Assembly: GCF_900447215.1 (NCBI RefSeq)
Contig: NZ_UFYA01000001.1
Coordinates: 744,001 to 808,000, forward strand
Direction: 5' to 3'
Length of the DNA stretch: 64,000 nucleotides
Source of the DNA: Dermatophilus congolensis
GTDB taxonomy: Bacteria > Actinomycetota > Actinomycetes > Actinomycetales > Dermatophilaceae
Notes under the pieces: generated by a model
Database searches by the model: none
What the model was told of the DNA's origin: nothing
The model's input: the letters and a program-made list of their open reading frames with translations, nothing else
Shown here: piece after piece, positions 29,072 to 38,154 of the stretch
Layout: each line of letters starts with the position of its first letter
How positions within the stretch are numbered: the stretch's first letter is position 1
Program-made: the position numbers and the translations under genes

Positions 29072-29893
29072 GTGGTTGAACGCGACGCACCCATCGGCAT
29101 CTTCGACTCCAGCCTCGGCGGCCTCACCGTCGCCCGCGCAGTGCTGGACCAGCTTCCCAACGAGTCGATCGCCTACCTCGGAGACACGGCCAGGGCTCCC
29201 TACGGTCCCCGGCCCATCGCCCAAACCCGCGAATACGCCCTCTCCTGCTTGGACCGCCTAGTCGACAAAGGTGTCAAAATCCTTGTCATCGCGTGCAACA
29301 CAGCCAGCGCTGCAGTCCTGCATGATGCCCGCGAACGCTACGACGTGCCTGTCGTAGAAGTGATCCGTCCTGCAGTGCGCCGCGCCGCAGCCATAACCCG
29401 AAATGGATCGGTCGGCGTCATATCGACCGAAGGAACCCACAAATCACGGGCTTACATTGACGCCTTCGCCGCAGCTCCCCAGCTCACCGTCGTCAGCCAG
29501 CCATGCCCACGATTCGTGGAATTCGTGGAACAAGGCACCACCAGCGGAGAAGAACTCCACCAGGTCGCCCACGAATACCTCGACCCACTCATCGAACGCG
29601 GCGTCGACACTCTCATCCTCGGATGCACCCACTACCCACTCCTGACCGGCGTGATCAGTTACGTCGTCGGCGAATCCGTGACACTAGTCTCTTCTGCCGA
29701 AGAAACGGCGCGGGACGTGTACCGCATCCTCGCCGATCGTGATGCACTGCGTCCTGACACCGCCACCCCACCCATACACACCTTCAACACCACGGGTGAC
29801 CCAGCCGAATTCGCACGTCTAGCAAGCCGGTTCCTCGGGCCGGAAGTCGACAGCGTCCAGGCCGAAGGGAATGCGGTATCAGCCCAGCCCTAA
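29072..29893 (+). CDS. murI: Glutamate racemase
   Basis: 273 residues from GTG 29072. It interconverts L- and D-glutamate for peptidoglycan (EC 5.1.1.3). The two catalytic cysteines are at residues 75 (ACNTAS) and 185 (GCTHYPLL), with Asp12-Ser13 ([10 protein letters not shown]) and the [10 protein letters not shown] loop also conserved. Cofactor-independent. Part of the rightward run clpS-DUF2017-murI-MBL-rph-rdgB seen in related genera. Confidence 0.96.
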   Translation: MVERDAPIGIFDSSLGGLTVARAVLDQLPNESIAYLGDTARAPYGPRPIAQTREYALSCLDRLVDKGVKILVIACNTASAAVLHDARERYDVPVVEVIRPAVRRAAAITRNGSVGVISTEGTHKSRAYIDAFAAAPQLTVVSQPCPRFVEFVEQGTTSGEELHQVAHEYLDPLIERGVDTLILGCTHYPLLTGVISYVVGESVTLVSSAEETARDVYRILADRDALRPDTATPPIHTFNTTGDPAEFARLASRFLGPEVDSVQAEGNAVSAQP

Positions 29894-29952
29894 CTGGGCA
29901 TTGGATAGCCAGCCGCGGTCAACCCTGCCCGCACTGCTCAAGGAGGAAGTAC

Positions 29953-30723
29953 GTGTTCGTCACCGCCGTCGGTAATTCGGGCAGTTACCCTGGGCCACAA
30001 TCGGCCGCATCGTGCTACCTAGTACAAGCCGAACACCACGGACGAACCTGGAACATCGTGCTGGACCTAGGCAGCGGATCCCTGGGATACCTGCAACGCT
30101 ACATCGAACCCGCTGACCTCGACGCAGTCCTGCTCACTCACCTGCACCCCGACCACTGCCTCGACATATGCCCCCTATACGTGCTGCTCAGCCATCACCC
30201 CACCCGCCGTCGAGATAACCCCATGCCCGTCCACGCACCCCCTGGCGCTGCAGAACGACTCGCCCGGGCCTACCACGTTGACGAAACCGAGCCCCTCACC
30301 GACCGATACATCTTCACCGACCTCATCGACCGCACCCCCCTCCGAATCGGCCCATTCCACATCACCCCCATCCGTATGCGCCACCCTGTCACCACCTTCG
30401 GATTTCGAATCGAAGCTGACGGCGCCATCTTCGCCTACACCGGCGACACCGACACCACCCCCAACCTCACCCCCCTGCTGCGGAATGCAGACCTCGTGCT
30501 CGCCGACAGTGCCTTCATCGAAGGCCGCGACACCGTCCCAGGTATCCACATGCACGGGCGCGCCGTCGCCCAAGCAGCCCTGACCGCAGGGGGCATCAAA
30601 CGTCTTGTCTTAACCCATATCCCTGCCTGGAACGACCCCGAAATCTGCCGAGCACAAGCCGCCACGCTCTGGCCCAACGTGGAACTCTGCCACCCCGGAC
30701 AACGCTTCACTGTCACACGGTGA
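29953..30723 (+). CDS. MBL-fold metallo-hydrolase
   Basis: 256 residues from GTG 29953 after an AGGAGGAAG box. The metal-binding motif THLHPDH places ligands at His63, His65, Asp67 and His68, and further ligands lie in TPIRMRHPVTTFGFRIE, YTGDTDTTP and LVLTHIPAW. The layout resembles RNase Z-like or phosphodiesterase-type members. It sits between murI and rph, a conserved actinobacterial order, which hints at cyclic-nucleotide or RNA phosphodiesterase activity, but the substrate is not fixed. Confidence 0.88.
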   Translation: MFVTAVGNSGSYPGPQSAASCYLVQAEHHGRTWNIVLDLGSGSLGYLQRYIEPADLDAVLLTHLHPDHCLDICPLYVLLSHHPTRRRDNPMPVHAPPGAAERLARAYHVDETEPLTDRYIFTDLIDRTPLRIGPFHITPIRMRHPVTTFGFRIEADGAIFAYTGDTDTTPNLTPLLRNADLVLADSAFIEGRDTVPGIHMHGRAVAQAALTAGGIKRLVLTHIPAWNDPEICRAQAATLWPNVELCHPGQRFTVTR

Positions 30724-30768
30724 CAGCTGCACCCACCACCAAAACGCCCGCACCGATACGGTGAGTTC

Positions 30769-31512
30769 ATGACTCGACACGACGGACGACTAGACGACCA
30801 ACTCCGCGAAGTACGCATCACCCGTAACTGGCTCGACCACGCCGAAGGCAGCGTGCTCGTCGAATTCGGCCGCACCCGTGTCCTATGCGCAGCCTCTTTT
30901 ACCGAAGGAGTCCCGCGATGGAAAAAAGGCAGCGGAACCGGTTGGCTCACCGCCGAATACGCCATGCTTCCCCGCGCCACCAACACCCGCAGCGACCGCG
31001 AATCCCGCAAAGGAAAAATCGGAGGCCGCACCCACGAAATCTCCCGACTCATCGGGCGCAGCCTGCGCGCCTGCGTCGACCTAAAACAACTCGGCGAAAA
31101 CACCATCGTTCTGGACTGTGACGTACTCCAAGCTGACGGAGGAACCCGCACAGCAGCTATCACCGGCGCTTACGTCGCCCTCGTCGACGCAGTCCGCGCC
31201 GGACGGAGAATGGGTGCCATCCGTCCCTCCGCCACCCCCATCACCGGCTCCATAGCCGCAGTAAGCGTCGGCGTCGTCGAAGGACACCCAGTCCTGGACC
31301 TCGACTACCCAGAAGACTCCACAGCTGACACCGACATGAACATCGTCATGACCGGCGATGGCCGCTTCGTCGAAGTGCAAGGAACAGCCGAAGGTGACCC
31401 CTTTGACCGTGAACTCCTCGGCGCACTCCTAGACCTTGCCACCACCGGATGCGCTGAACTCACCCGCCGCCAGCAAGAAGCACTCGAAGCCACCCCGCGG
31501 GAGCAGATGTGA
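30769..31512 (+). CDS. rph: Ribonuclease PH
   Basis: 247 residues, standard length. A phosphorolytic 3'-5' exoribonuclease that trims tRNA 3' ends (EC 2.7.7.56). It starts [34 protein letters not shown] and has the family motifs [48 protein letters not shown] and [12 protein letters not shown]. The stop overlaps the rdgB GTG start, so the two are coupled. Confidence 0.96.
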   Translation: MTRHDGRLDDQLREVRITRNWLDHAEGSVLVEFGRTRVLCAASFTEGVPRWKKGSGTGWLTAEYAMLPRATNTRSDRESRKGKIGGRTHEISRLIGRSLRACVDLKQLGENTIVLDCDVLQADGGTRTAAITGAYVALVDAVRAGRRMGAIRPSATPITGSIAAVSVGVVEGHPVLDLDYPEDSTADTDMNIVMTGDGRFVEVQGTAEGDPFDRELLGALLDLATTGCAELTRRQQEALEATPREQM

Positions 31513-32120
31513 GCCGCCGTATCGTCCTGGCAACCCGCAACGCCGGCAAAGTCAACGAACTACGCGATATCTTCGCCGACGTGCTCACCGACCTTGACCT
31601 CGAACTCGTGGGCATTGATGCATTCCCCGATGCCCACGACGTCGTCGAAACCGGAGTGACATTCCAAGCCAACGCTCTCCTTAAAGCACAAGCGGCCGTC
31701 GCCGCCACGGGGCTTCCTTGCCTCGCCGACGACTCCGGGCTAGCGGTCGATGTTCTCGGCGGAGCCCCAGGAGTGTTCAGTGCACGCTGGTCCGGGAAGC
31801 ACGGAGATGACCAGGCAAACCTTGACCTGCTCTTAGCCCAAATCGCCGACGTGCCAGACGAACACCGCGCAGCCGCTTTCGTGTGTGCAGCAGTACTCGT
31901 CCTTCCCGACGGCCGTTCAGCCGTACGCATGGGCCGATTCACCGGCACTATCGTGCGTGAACCCCGCGGAACTAACGGATTCGGATACGACCCCATCCTC
32001 CTTGTCGACGGAGACACTCGCACTTCCGCTGAACTATCCCCACAAGAGAAAAACGAACGTTCCCATCGAGGTAAAGCTTTCGCTGCCCTAGCAGCCGACC
32101 TACGCGAATTCCTCGGATAA
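31509..32120 (+). CDS. rdgB: RdgB/HAM1 family non-canonical purine NTP pyrophosphatase
   Basis: 203 residues from GTG 31509. It hydrolyses dITP/XTP to monophosphates, keeping deaminated purines out of DNA and RNA (EC 3.6.1.66). Diagnostic motifs are [13 protein letters not shown] (SHR-like substrate loop), [50 protein letters not shown] and SHRGKAF. Last gene of the run; a strong hairpin follows. Confidence 0.96.
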   Translation: MSRRIVLATRNAGKVNELRDIFADVLTDLDLELVGIDAFPDAHDVVETGVTFQANALLKAQAAVAATGLPCLADDSGLAVDVLGGAPGVFSARWSGKHGDDQANLDLLLAQIADVPDEHRAAAFVCAAVLVLPDGRSAVRMGRFTGTIVREPRGTNGFGYDPILLVDGDTRTSAELSPQEKNERSHRGKAFAALAADLREFLG

Positions 32121-32134
32121 CCCCCCCTCACAAA

Positions 32135-32171
32135 CGGCGTCCCGCTTTCATATACAGAAAGTGGGACGCCG
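32135..32171 (+). terminator. Terminator after rdgB
   Basis: 15-bp stem (32135-32149 with 32157-32171; one G-T pair) with loop ATATACA, 14 bp after the rdgB stop. Confidence 0.82.
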
Positions 32172-32291
32172 CCCCAACCCCGAGAGTTCTCATATACGCC
32201 CCCTGTGCCGCTATGTTTAGCCGGTGCGCGCTACACCAGTAGCGACGCGAAAAATTTCGGCTCGGGGGATGCTGAGGTTTGGGGGATCATC

Positions 32292-33421
32292 GTGCCTGTC
32301 ACGATCACACACATCATTGCTGCTCTTTTCACGGCAGCCACCATGATCGGCGCACCAGCCATCGGAGGCGCAGCCGTAGAAAACACCCCAACCACAACCC
32401 CACCACACCACCAGCCCACCAGTGCCCTATGGCGTGACCTCACCCCAACCTGCAGCGGCACCGGGAACGACGGCGCCCGTGTCCAAGCCGTCTACGCCCA
32501 CGAAGCTGGCACACACAGCCAATTCCACCGCGCCGAACCCATCATCCGCCGCGAACTAGCCCGCATCGACTCCACCTTCGACCTGTCCGCCAGAAAAACC
32601 GGAAGCGGACGCCGAGTCCGCTGGGTCAGCACACATTGCCGCCCCCACATCGCCACCATCACCGTGCCCCCCCCGGAACCTTCACTGCATCCACCGGCAT
32701 AGAAACCACCGAAAAAGCACTCCTCGCCCAAGGAATGGGGTCACCCCAACGCAAATACCTCGTCTTTGCCCAATCCCGGAACATCTGCGGTGTCTCCACG
32801 ATCTACAGAGACTCATCACACCGCGACAATGCCAGCAACGGCCGCTACACCGCCCACGCCCGTATCGACGAAACCTGCTGGAGCTCACCGGACTGGTCTG
32901 TGGCGGCACACGAGTTGGTGCACATGCTCGGTGGGGTGCAGCCAGACGCACCGCACGCGTCCGGTAAATATCACTGCGACGACGCCAACGACCTGATGTG
33001 CTACCGCGAAACCCCGACAACCCGGCTGCGCCCGGTATGTGGCCTCGAGCATGTGGGGTTGCTCGACTGCGGCGGTGATGACTACTTCTCTACCGCACCC
33101 CGCCGCGGCGGCTACCTGGCATCGCACTGGAATGTTGCCGATTCGGTTTTCCTGGACCGCACTCCCATGCTGTCTGCTGCGCAAGGGGCACCGATCGCTG
33201 TTCGAGGCAAACCAAAACCGGGGCGAGCCCTGGCTCTGAGTGTCCCTGTCATTCCAGGGGTGCAGAAGTACACCTGGCGTGGGCCAGGAATCAGGAACAA
33301 CAACCGGTCACGCACCCGCGCGGTGCTGCCAGATCGACCCGCAGTAGTGACATATCGACTGTTGATCAACATGCCCGATGGTGTGGTGCAGGAATCGACA
33401 CGCACTCTACGAGTCCGGTAG
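32292..33421 (+). pseudogene. Secreted metzincin-like zinc protease, frame interrupted at a C8 run
   Basis: Starts at GTG 32292 with a signal peptide (MPVTITHIIAALFTAATMIG...AIGGA). The frame runs to RPHIATITVPP, then meets eight Cs at 32667-32674 and is thrown out. The next frame continues as GTFTASTGIETTEKALLAQGM to the stop at 33421. The catalytic region has HELVHMLGG, then APHASGKYHC and DDANDLMCY, which looks like a metzincin Met-turn. Six or nine Cs would restore one frame of about 377 residues. Related secreted proteins occur in actinomycetes; substrate unknown. The break may be phase variation, decay or sequence error. Confidence 0.8.
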
Positions 33422-33453
33422 CGCATCGCTCCTGTTCCTCGCCGGGGTAGTGG

Positions 33454-34410
33454 TTACCGGACGCGGGGCGGGAACTGGTGTTCAGTAACCAAAGCGCCGA
33501 TGAGGTATTTGGCTAGAACCTGGTTAGGGTCGCGCTCCTGACCGTGCTTTTCCGAGAATTTAGCGGTGGCGTCGGTGCCGCACAGGCTCTTGATGCGTCC
33601 AGGGCCGCCGGGGTGCCGTGAAATCCATGCTGTGAGGTCGTAGACCTTGTTGTTGATGCTGACCCAGCAGCTCGATGATGTCGAGTGCTGCTTCACCTGT
33701 GCCATTGTGATGGGGCGGCGGGTGCCTGTGGGAGTTGGGGTGGCGCCTCGCGTGGGGGAGGGGGACAAGTGCCCTGATGGTCCGGTAGGTGTGGAAGTCG
33801 ATGAGGGGGCAGTAGAGGACGTAGTGCTGTCTTCGCCTTGCAATCCGGAAGTGGGGGTGGTGTTAGAGATTTGGTCTTTCCAGGTAGCGGTGGCGCCGGT
33901 GTGGCCAACCATGACGACAAGAATCAGCGTGGCAACTGAAAGTACAGCGATGAGCAGGCTAAGCATTTGAGACGCAATTGAAAGCATAGGGGAGGCAGAA
34001 GGGGTTTTGCGGTGCGGTTCTGCCGTGCTTTCTTCCGTATGGAGAGGTTCAGGTGAGTCAGCTTGGTGGGTTTTTCGCGCAGCGAAAAACCCTAAGAGCC
34101 ACCAAAGCATGGTGGCGAGTACCGTGAGGCCAGTGACGAGGGTGAGGATGTCTGCGTATTCGGCGTGCACGCCGGGGTCGCCGATGCGGTGCTCGAGGGC
34201 TTCGCCAGATTCTTTAGTAACGAGTGTGAGCAGACCCACCAGCATCACCACGATGGTGATGGGGGTGCGTAGACGAGGCTGGATGCGCTTGGTGAAGATG
34301 ACTGCAACCAGGGCGATGAGGGCCAGGGGGAGTAAGACGACGGTGGCGTGCAAGGTGAGGGCATGTACAGGCAGCTCGCCGATAAGGTCGAAAGGTCCTG
34401 ATGATTGCAT
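33454..34410 (-). CDS. DUF2231-type membrane protein fused to a cytochrome b5-like domain
   Basis: 318 residues. The N-terminal half has three or four membrane segments (VHALTLHATVVLLPLALIALVAVIF; TPITIVVMLVGLLTLVT; ILTLVTGLTVLATMLWWLLGFF) and a further one at MLSLLIAVLSVATLILVVM, resembling DUF2231. A Ser/Thr/Pro linker leads to a C-terminal cytochrome b5-like haem domain (HSTSSSCWVSINNKVYDLTAWISRHPGGPGRI) with the HPGG haem histidine. The second haem ligand is probably in KFSEKHGQ. It may move electrons at the outer membrane face; partners unknown. Confidence 0.83.
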   Translation of the reverse strand: MQSSGPFDLIGELPVHALTLHATVVLLPLALIALVAVIFTKRIQPRLRTPITIVVMLVGLLTLVTKESGEALEHRIGDPGVHAEYADILTLVTGLTVLATMLWWLLGFFAARKTHQADSPEPLHTEESTAEPHRKTPSASPMLSIASQMLSLLIAVLSVATLILVVMVGHTGATATWKDQISNTTPTSGLQGEDSTTSSTAPSSTSTPTGPSGHLSPSPTRGATPTPTGTRRPITMAQVKQHSTSSSCWVSINNKVYDLTAWISRHPGGPGRIKSLCGTDATAKFSEKHGQERDPNQVLAKYLIGALVTEHQFPPRVR

Positions 34411-34682
34411 GTCGGGTTCTCCTGCGTCGGACTGGTCTCGACGTGGCGGGGTGTTCGCCGGCGAGGGTCGTCCGGTCTACGTGATGGCACAGCGGAGCGG
34501 GGGCTCCGTATGCCTCATCGTGCGAGAGAGAAGGAAACTGAGCTGGTAACTCAAGAAACGACGCGCCGTTTCTTGGTGATTTAAAGAAGAAATTGAAGAT
34601 TTCGATGCCGCGCGCCCTCGTTTGGGGCCTCTCAAAAAACGGGACACGGCCCGTGAGGCCGTGTTGGTGAGTGAAGAAAGAG

Positions 34683-34764
34683 TGCGCCAGGCGGGAGTTG
34701 AACCCGCACGCCCGGAGGCACAGGAACCTAAATCCTGCGTGTCTGCCAATTCCACCACTGGCGC
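34683..34764 (-). tRNA. tRNA-Leu (anticodon TAG)
   Basis: Acceptor arms GCGCCAG and CTGGCGC pair, discriminator A. The anticodon loop TTTAGGT sits between CAGGA and TCCTG. A long variable arm and T-loop GGTTCAACTCC are as expected for a leucine tRNA. CCA is not encoded. Confidence 0.95.
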
Positions 34765-34836
34765 GTCTGCCCACTGACCTTACCGGTATTGGCGCCGAAG
34801 GTGGGAATCGGCGTGGTCAGCGGGGGAGTGGAGGCT

Positions 34837-35310
34837 TCAGGTGAGGTTGAGTTTCATCTGTTTAGTCAAGGATGCGACGTGCCCGGTTGCTTTCACGTTG
34901 TAGCGGGCGAGCTCTACGGTGCCGTCGGTGTCGATGACGATGGTGGAGCGAATAATGCCGATCGATACCTTGCCGTAGAGCTTCTTCTCGCCGTAGGCGC
35001 CGTAGGCGTCGGCGACGGTTTTGTCTGGGTCAGACAGCAAGGGGTAGGTGAGGGCATCGCGCTCAATGAACTTGGTGAGTTTTTCGGGGGAGTCGGGGCT
35101 GATGCCGATCACGTCGTATCCGGCTTGCTGCAGGGGTGCGAGCGAGTCACGGAAGTCACATGCTTCTTTGGTGCATCCAGGGGTCATCGCGGCGGGGTAG
35201 AAGAAGATGATGAGTTTGCGGCCTGCGTAGTCGGCGAGGGAAACGGTGGACCCGTCGGCGGCGGTGAGAGAGAACTCGGGGGCTTTTTGGCCGGTTTCGA
35301 GACGGGGCAT
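34837..35310 (-). CDS. bcp: Thiol peroxidase, Bcp/PrxQ family
   Basis: 157 residues from ATG 35310 (MPRLETGQKAPEFSLT). It reduces H2O2 and organic peroxides using thioredoxin. The peroxidatic cysteine is Cys46 and the resolving cysteine Cys51 (TPGCTKEACDF), the atypical two-Cys PrxQ spacing. The start was chosen because the open frame upstream is not family-like. It lies between tRNA-Leu and a divergently read DUF3618 gene. Confidence 0.94.
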   Translation of the reverse strand: MPRLETGQKAPEFSLTAADGSTVSLADYAGRKLIIFFYPAAMTPGCTKEACDFRDSLAPLQQAGYDVIGISPDSPEKLTKFIERDALTYPLLSDPDKTVADAYGAYGEKKLYGKVSIGIIRSTIVIDTDGTVELARYNVKATGHVASLTKQMKLNLT

Positions 35311-35472
35311 GCATGGCTCCTGTGAGTGAATGAATGGGTAGCGGTTCGCGGGGTAAAGGGTGCTGCGATAACCGTTGGGCGGAAGGTCGCGTCGCGGGGG
35401 AGGCCTGTTCCGCGTCAGTAGATTATCGTCGGATTGAGGGTTTAACCGACCATCTCTATCGAAAGGCAAGCC

Positions 35473-35736
35473 ATGAGCAACGGCACCCGTTCTCCCCAAG
35501 AGATCGAGAACGACATTGTCCGGTCCCGGAACCGTTTGGCCGCGACGGTCGACGAGCTGGCATACCGAGTCAAGCCGAAGACGATTGTCGCTCGCCAGGC
35601 TGAGTCTGCGCGGGAAACGCTGAACAAGGCTGTGAAGAATGAGCATGGTGAGCCTCGTCTTGAGGTGATTGCCCCGGCAGCGATCGTGGTGGTCGGTTTG
35701 ACTGCTGTGGCTATCGCACGTCGTGCGCGTGGCTGA
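35473..35736 (+). CDS. DUF3618 small membrane protein
   Basis: 87 residues beginning with the family signature RSPQEIENDIVRSRNRLAATVDELAYRVKPK and ending in one membrane helix (VIAPAAIVVVGLTAVAIA) with a positively charged tail. Common in actinobacteria, function unknown. The downstream GroES-like gene starts inside its last codons. Confidence 0.9.
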   Translation: MSNGTRSPQEIENDIVRSRNRLAATVDELAYRVKPKTIVARQAESARETLNKAVKNEHGEPRLEVIAPAAIVVVGLTAVAIARRARG

Positions 35737-36076
35737 AGTGGCAGCGGAGGCACGAACCTCATCTGGATTGCCGATCCGGATGCTCGGTGACCGAGTGTTG
35801 CTGCGGCCTGAGGATAAAGAGGGTGAGCGGCAGTCTGGCGGGGGATTGTTGATTCCTGCCACGGCCAGCCTTGGTAAGAGGCTTGCCTGGGCGGAGGTTG
35901 TTGCTGTGGGGCAGCATGTGCGGCAGGTCTCTTTGGAGGATTACGCGCTGTTTGACCCTAGCGAGCAGCCTGATGTGGAGCTTGATGGCGTGCGGTATGT
36001 GTTGGCGCGTGAGCGTGATCTGCATGCGGTGCGGGCTGCGCCTGGCGATGATGCTGCCGCTGGCCTGTATCTGTGA
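35723..36076 (+). CDS. GroES-like (Cpn10-fold) protein
   Basis: 117 residues from GTG 35723, overlapping the DUF3618 gene by 14 bp. The Cpn10 pattern is visible: LGDRVLLRPEDKEGERQSGGGLLIPATAS, then AEVVAVGQHV and YVLARERDLHAV. It is longer and more divergent than the main GroES of actinobacteria and has no groEL next to it, so it is probably an accessory co-chaperonin-like protein. Confidence 0.85.
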   Translation: MRVAEVAAEARTSSGLPIRMLGDRVLLRPEDKEGERQSGGGLLIPATASLGKRLAWAEVVAVGQHVRQVSLEDYALFDPSEQPDVELDGVRYVLARERDLHAVRAAPGDDAAAGLYL

Positions 36077-36303
36077 ATATCGCTGAAGTTTTCACCGGGG
36101 CGCCCTTCTTCATGCGTTGCAAGGAGGGCGCCGCGCCGCATCGAGATACCCCTGATGAGGGCAGGTGGTGCCGGTGTGTCGCTTGTGGTGAGCAGTGAAT
36201 TTTGCTCTTCCCGCAGAGCCGTGTAATGTTTCAGGAGTCGTCGGGGCGAGGCCTGGAAAGCGATCACAAAGATCAGCTAACCGAGACACAAACTGAAGAC
36301 CAA

Positions 36304-36376
<73 letters not shown>

Positions 36377-36382
36377 CAAGCA

Positions 36383-36412
36383 AACCCAGCAGCTAATCCT
36401 GCTGGGTTTTTC
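36383..36412 (+). terminator. Terminator after tRNA-Lys
   Basis: 10-bp stem AACCCAGCAG / CTGCTGGGTT with a 6-nt loop and a short T tract. Confidence 0.85.
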
Positions 36413-36481
36413 GTGCCCTCACAGCGGAGAATCGACATGGCAGGATCGGGTGTGACCTTTGTTGTGTGAAGGAGATCTCTC

Positions 36482-37096
36482 ATGTCGCGTCCGGCTACGC
36501 ACCCTCACCTGAACCACCCCGTTAAAAAAACTCTCACGCTACCCCTGAGAAGATCTCTCACTACGGCCGCAGTTTCCCTGTTGTGCTTCCTGATGGCATC
36601 CCCAGCATGGGCACACTCACAACTGGTCGACTCAAACCCAGAAAACGGTGCTCGCCTAGACGCCATGCCTAGCTCGGTCACTTTCACCTTCAATGAAGAG
36701 ATCAACTCTCAGTTCTCCCAGATCGTTCTGGTCGGCAATGACGGCAAACCCCACCCCGCCACAGATATACAAACCAAAGGCGAAAAAGTAACCGCCGCCA
36801 TCCCCCAAGGCCTCGCCGGCCCATCCGTGAAAGCGAAATACCGCATCGTTTCCGCTGACGGGCACCCCGTCGGAGGAGAAGTGACTTTCACCGTGCCGGC
36901 AACAACATCCACACCCTCTGCGCCCGCGCCAGCAGCCTCCAGCAGCGCTACCAACCCCGCACCGGCCCCCACAGACACCAACACCCCAGAAAACGCTTCA
37001 GAGGGCGCGAAACCATGGCTTATCGGCGCGGCTGCAGCAGCCGCGCTCCTCGTCGGCGGAGCAATCCTCCTCGCCCGCCACAAACGCAAGCAATAA
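36482..37096 (+). CDS. copC: CopC-domain copper resistance protein
   Basis: 204 residues. A signal peptide ends at SPAWA, leaving the mature N-terminal histidine (HSQLVDSNPENGARL), which is the first copper ligand in CopC proteins. The CopC beta-sandwich continues to DGHPVGGEVTFTV, where a second histidine ligand lies. An Ala/Pro/Thr-rich wall-spanning linker (about residues 143-178) precedes one C-terminal membrane helix with a basic tail, as in YobA/CopC proteins of actinobacteria. It stands alone, without copD next to it. A GAAGGAGA box precedes the ATG. Confidence 0.92.
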   Translation: MSRPATHPHLNHPVKKTLTLPLRRSLTTAAVSLLCFLMASPAWAHSQLVDSNPENGARLDAMPSSVTFTFNEEINSQFSQIVLVGNDGKPHPATDIQTKGEKVTAAIPQGLAGPSVKAKYRIVSADGHPVGGEVTFTVPATTSTPSAPAPAASSSATNPAPAPTDTNTPENASEGAKPWLIGAAAAAALLVGGAILLARHKRKQ

Positions 37097-37140
37097 CCAC
37101 CCGCCATGGTGCCTCAACCCACCAGGCGCCAGGACACGAA

Positions 37141-37176
37141 GTAGGCCCCCGCAGATATCCGCGGGGGCCTACTTTT
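37141..37176 (+). terminator. Terminator after copC
   Basis: 12-bp perfect stem (37141-37152 with 37161-37172) followed by TTTT; it directly borders the tRNA-His gene on the other strand. Confidence 0.85.
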
Positions 37177-37177
37177 G

Positions 37178-37254
37178 TGGGGTGAGTGACGGGACTTGAA
37201 CCCGCGACCACCTGGACCACAACCAGGTGCTCTACCAGCTGAGCTACACCCACC
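37178..37254 (-). tRNA. tRNA-His (anticodon GTG)
   Basis: Anticodon loop TTGTGGT between CCTGG and CCAGG. The extra G-1 opposite C73 that marks histidine tRNAs is encoded at 37254, and CCA is encoded (37178-37180). The T-arm is GGGTTCAAGTCCC. Confidence 0.95.
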
Positions 37255-37377
37255 ATCGAAAACGCTCACATCAACGATGCGGGCGATCCGTTGCCGGTGA
37301 AACCGAACGAGACGAACTTACGGCACAAACCCGCCTGACTCAAAATCGAGTGGGAAAACCGTGGTGTCCATACCCAC

Positions 37378-38022
37378 TCAGGACACCCCAGCACCACCAT
37401 CAGGAACCGGCAACTCATGCCGCGCCGCGATCTCCTTAGCCGTCGCAGAATCCGGCCCCGGATCAGCCACAAATACCGCCTCACGGTAATACCGCAGCTC
37501 ATTGATGCTGTCCCGAATATCCCCCAATGCCCGGTGCCCACCCTGCTTAGCCGGCGCATTGAAATACGCCCGCGGGAACCACCGACGCGACAACTCCTTC
37601 ACCGAACTCACATCAATATTCCGGTAATGAAGATGCCCCTCCAACTCAGGCATATCCCGCGCCAAAAACGACCGATCCGTGCCCACCGTGTTACCCCCCA
37701 AAGGCGCCTTACCCGCCTCAGGAGCATGACCACGCACATACGCAAGAACCTGCCGCTGCGCCTCATCCAGCGACACCCCACCATCCAACTCGGCAAGCAA
37801 ACCCGAGTCGACATGCATCTGATGCACAAAATCATTCATCTGAGCCAACGCCTCCGCCGGAGGCTTGATGATCACATCAACCCCCTCATCCAACGGCTCA
37901 AGATCAAAGTTCGTCACAATTGCAGCCACCTCAATCAAGGCGTCATGCTCCAAAGACAAACCCGTCATCTCGCAGTCGATCCACACGATGCGGTCATTAA
38001 CACTCTTCGCAGAATTGCTCAC
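37378..38022 (-). CDS. orn: Oligoribonuclease
   Basis: 214 residues from a GTG start. A DEDDh exonuclease that degrades two- to five-nucleotide RNAs, including pGpG. Motifs: WIDCEMTGL (first acidic pair), IVTNFDLEPLDEGVDVIIKPP, GNTVGTDRSFLARDMPEL with Asp, RNIDVSSVKELSRRWFP, and HRALGDIRDSINELRYYR with the catalytic His and Asp. Normal length. It sits next to tRNA-His, a frequent actinobacterial arrangement. Confidence 0.96.
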   Translation of the reverse strand: MSNSAKSVNDRIVWIDCEMTGLSLEHDALIEVAAIVTNFDLEPLDEGVDVIIKPPAEALAQMNDFVHQMHVDSGLLAELDGGVSLDEAQRQVLAYVRGHAPEAGKAPLGGNTVGTDRSFLARDMPELEGHLHYRNIDVSSVKELSRRWFPRAYFNAPAKQGGHRALGDIRDSINELRYYREAVFVADPGPDSATAKEIAARHELPVPDGGAGVS

Positions 38023-38154
38023 CGCACCAGGTTACGCACCCGTCCCTGCGGCCTTTCCGACTCCGACACCAACGGCACGTACTCTTGATCCACATCGTGG
38101 ATCAGCACGCCACGGCCCCGGCACCCTCAGCGCACAGCCCAAGGAGACCCAGGA

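Noticed and set aside
35311-35862. A longer bcp frame beginning upstream of ATG 35310
   Set aside because: The extra part overlaps the DUF3618 and GroES-like genes on the other strand and contains no peroxiredoxin features.
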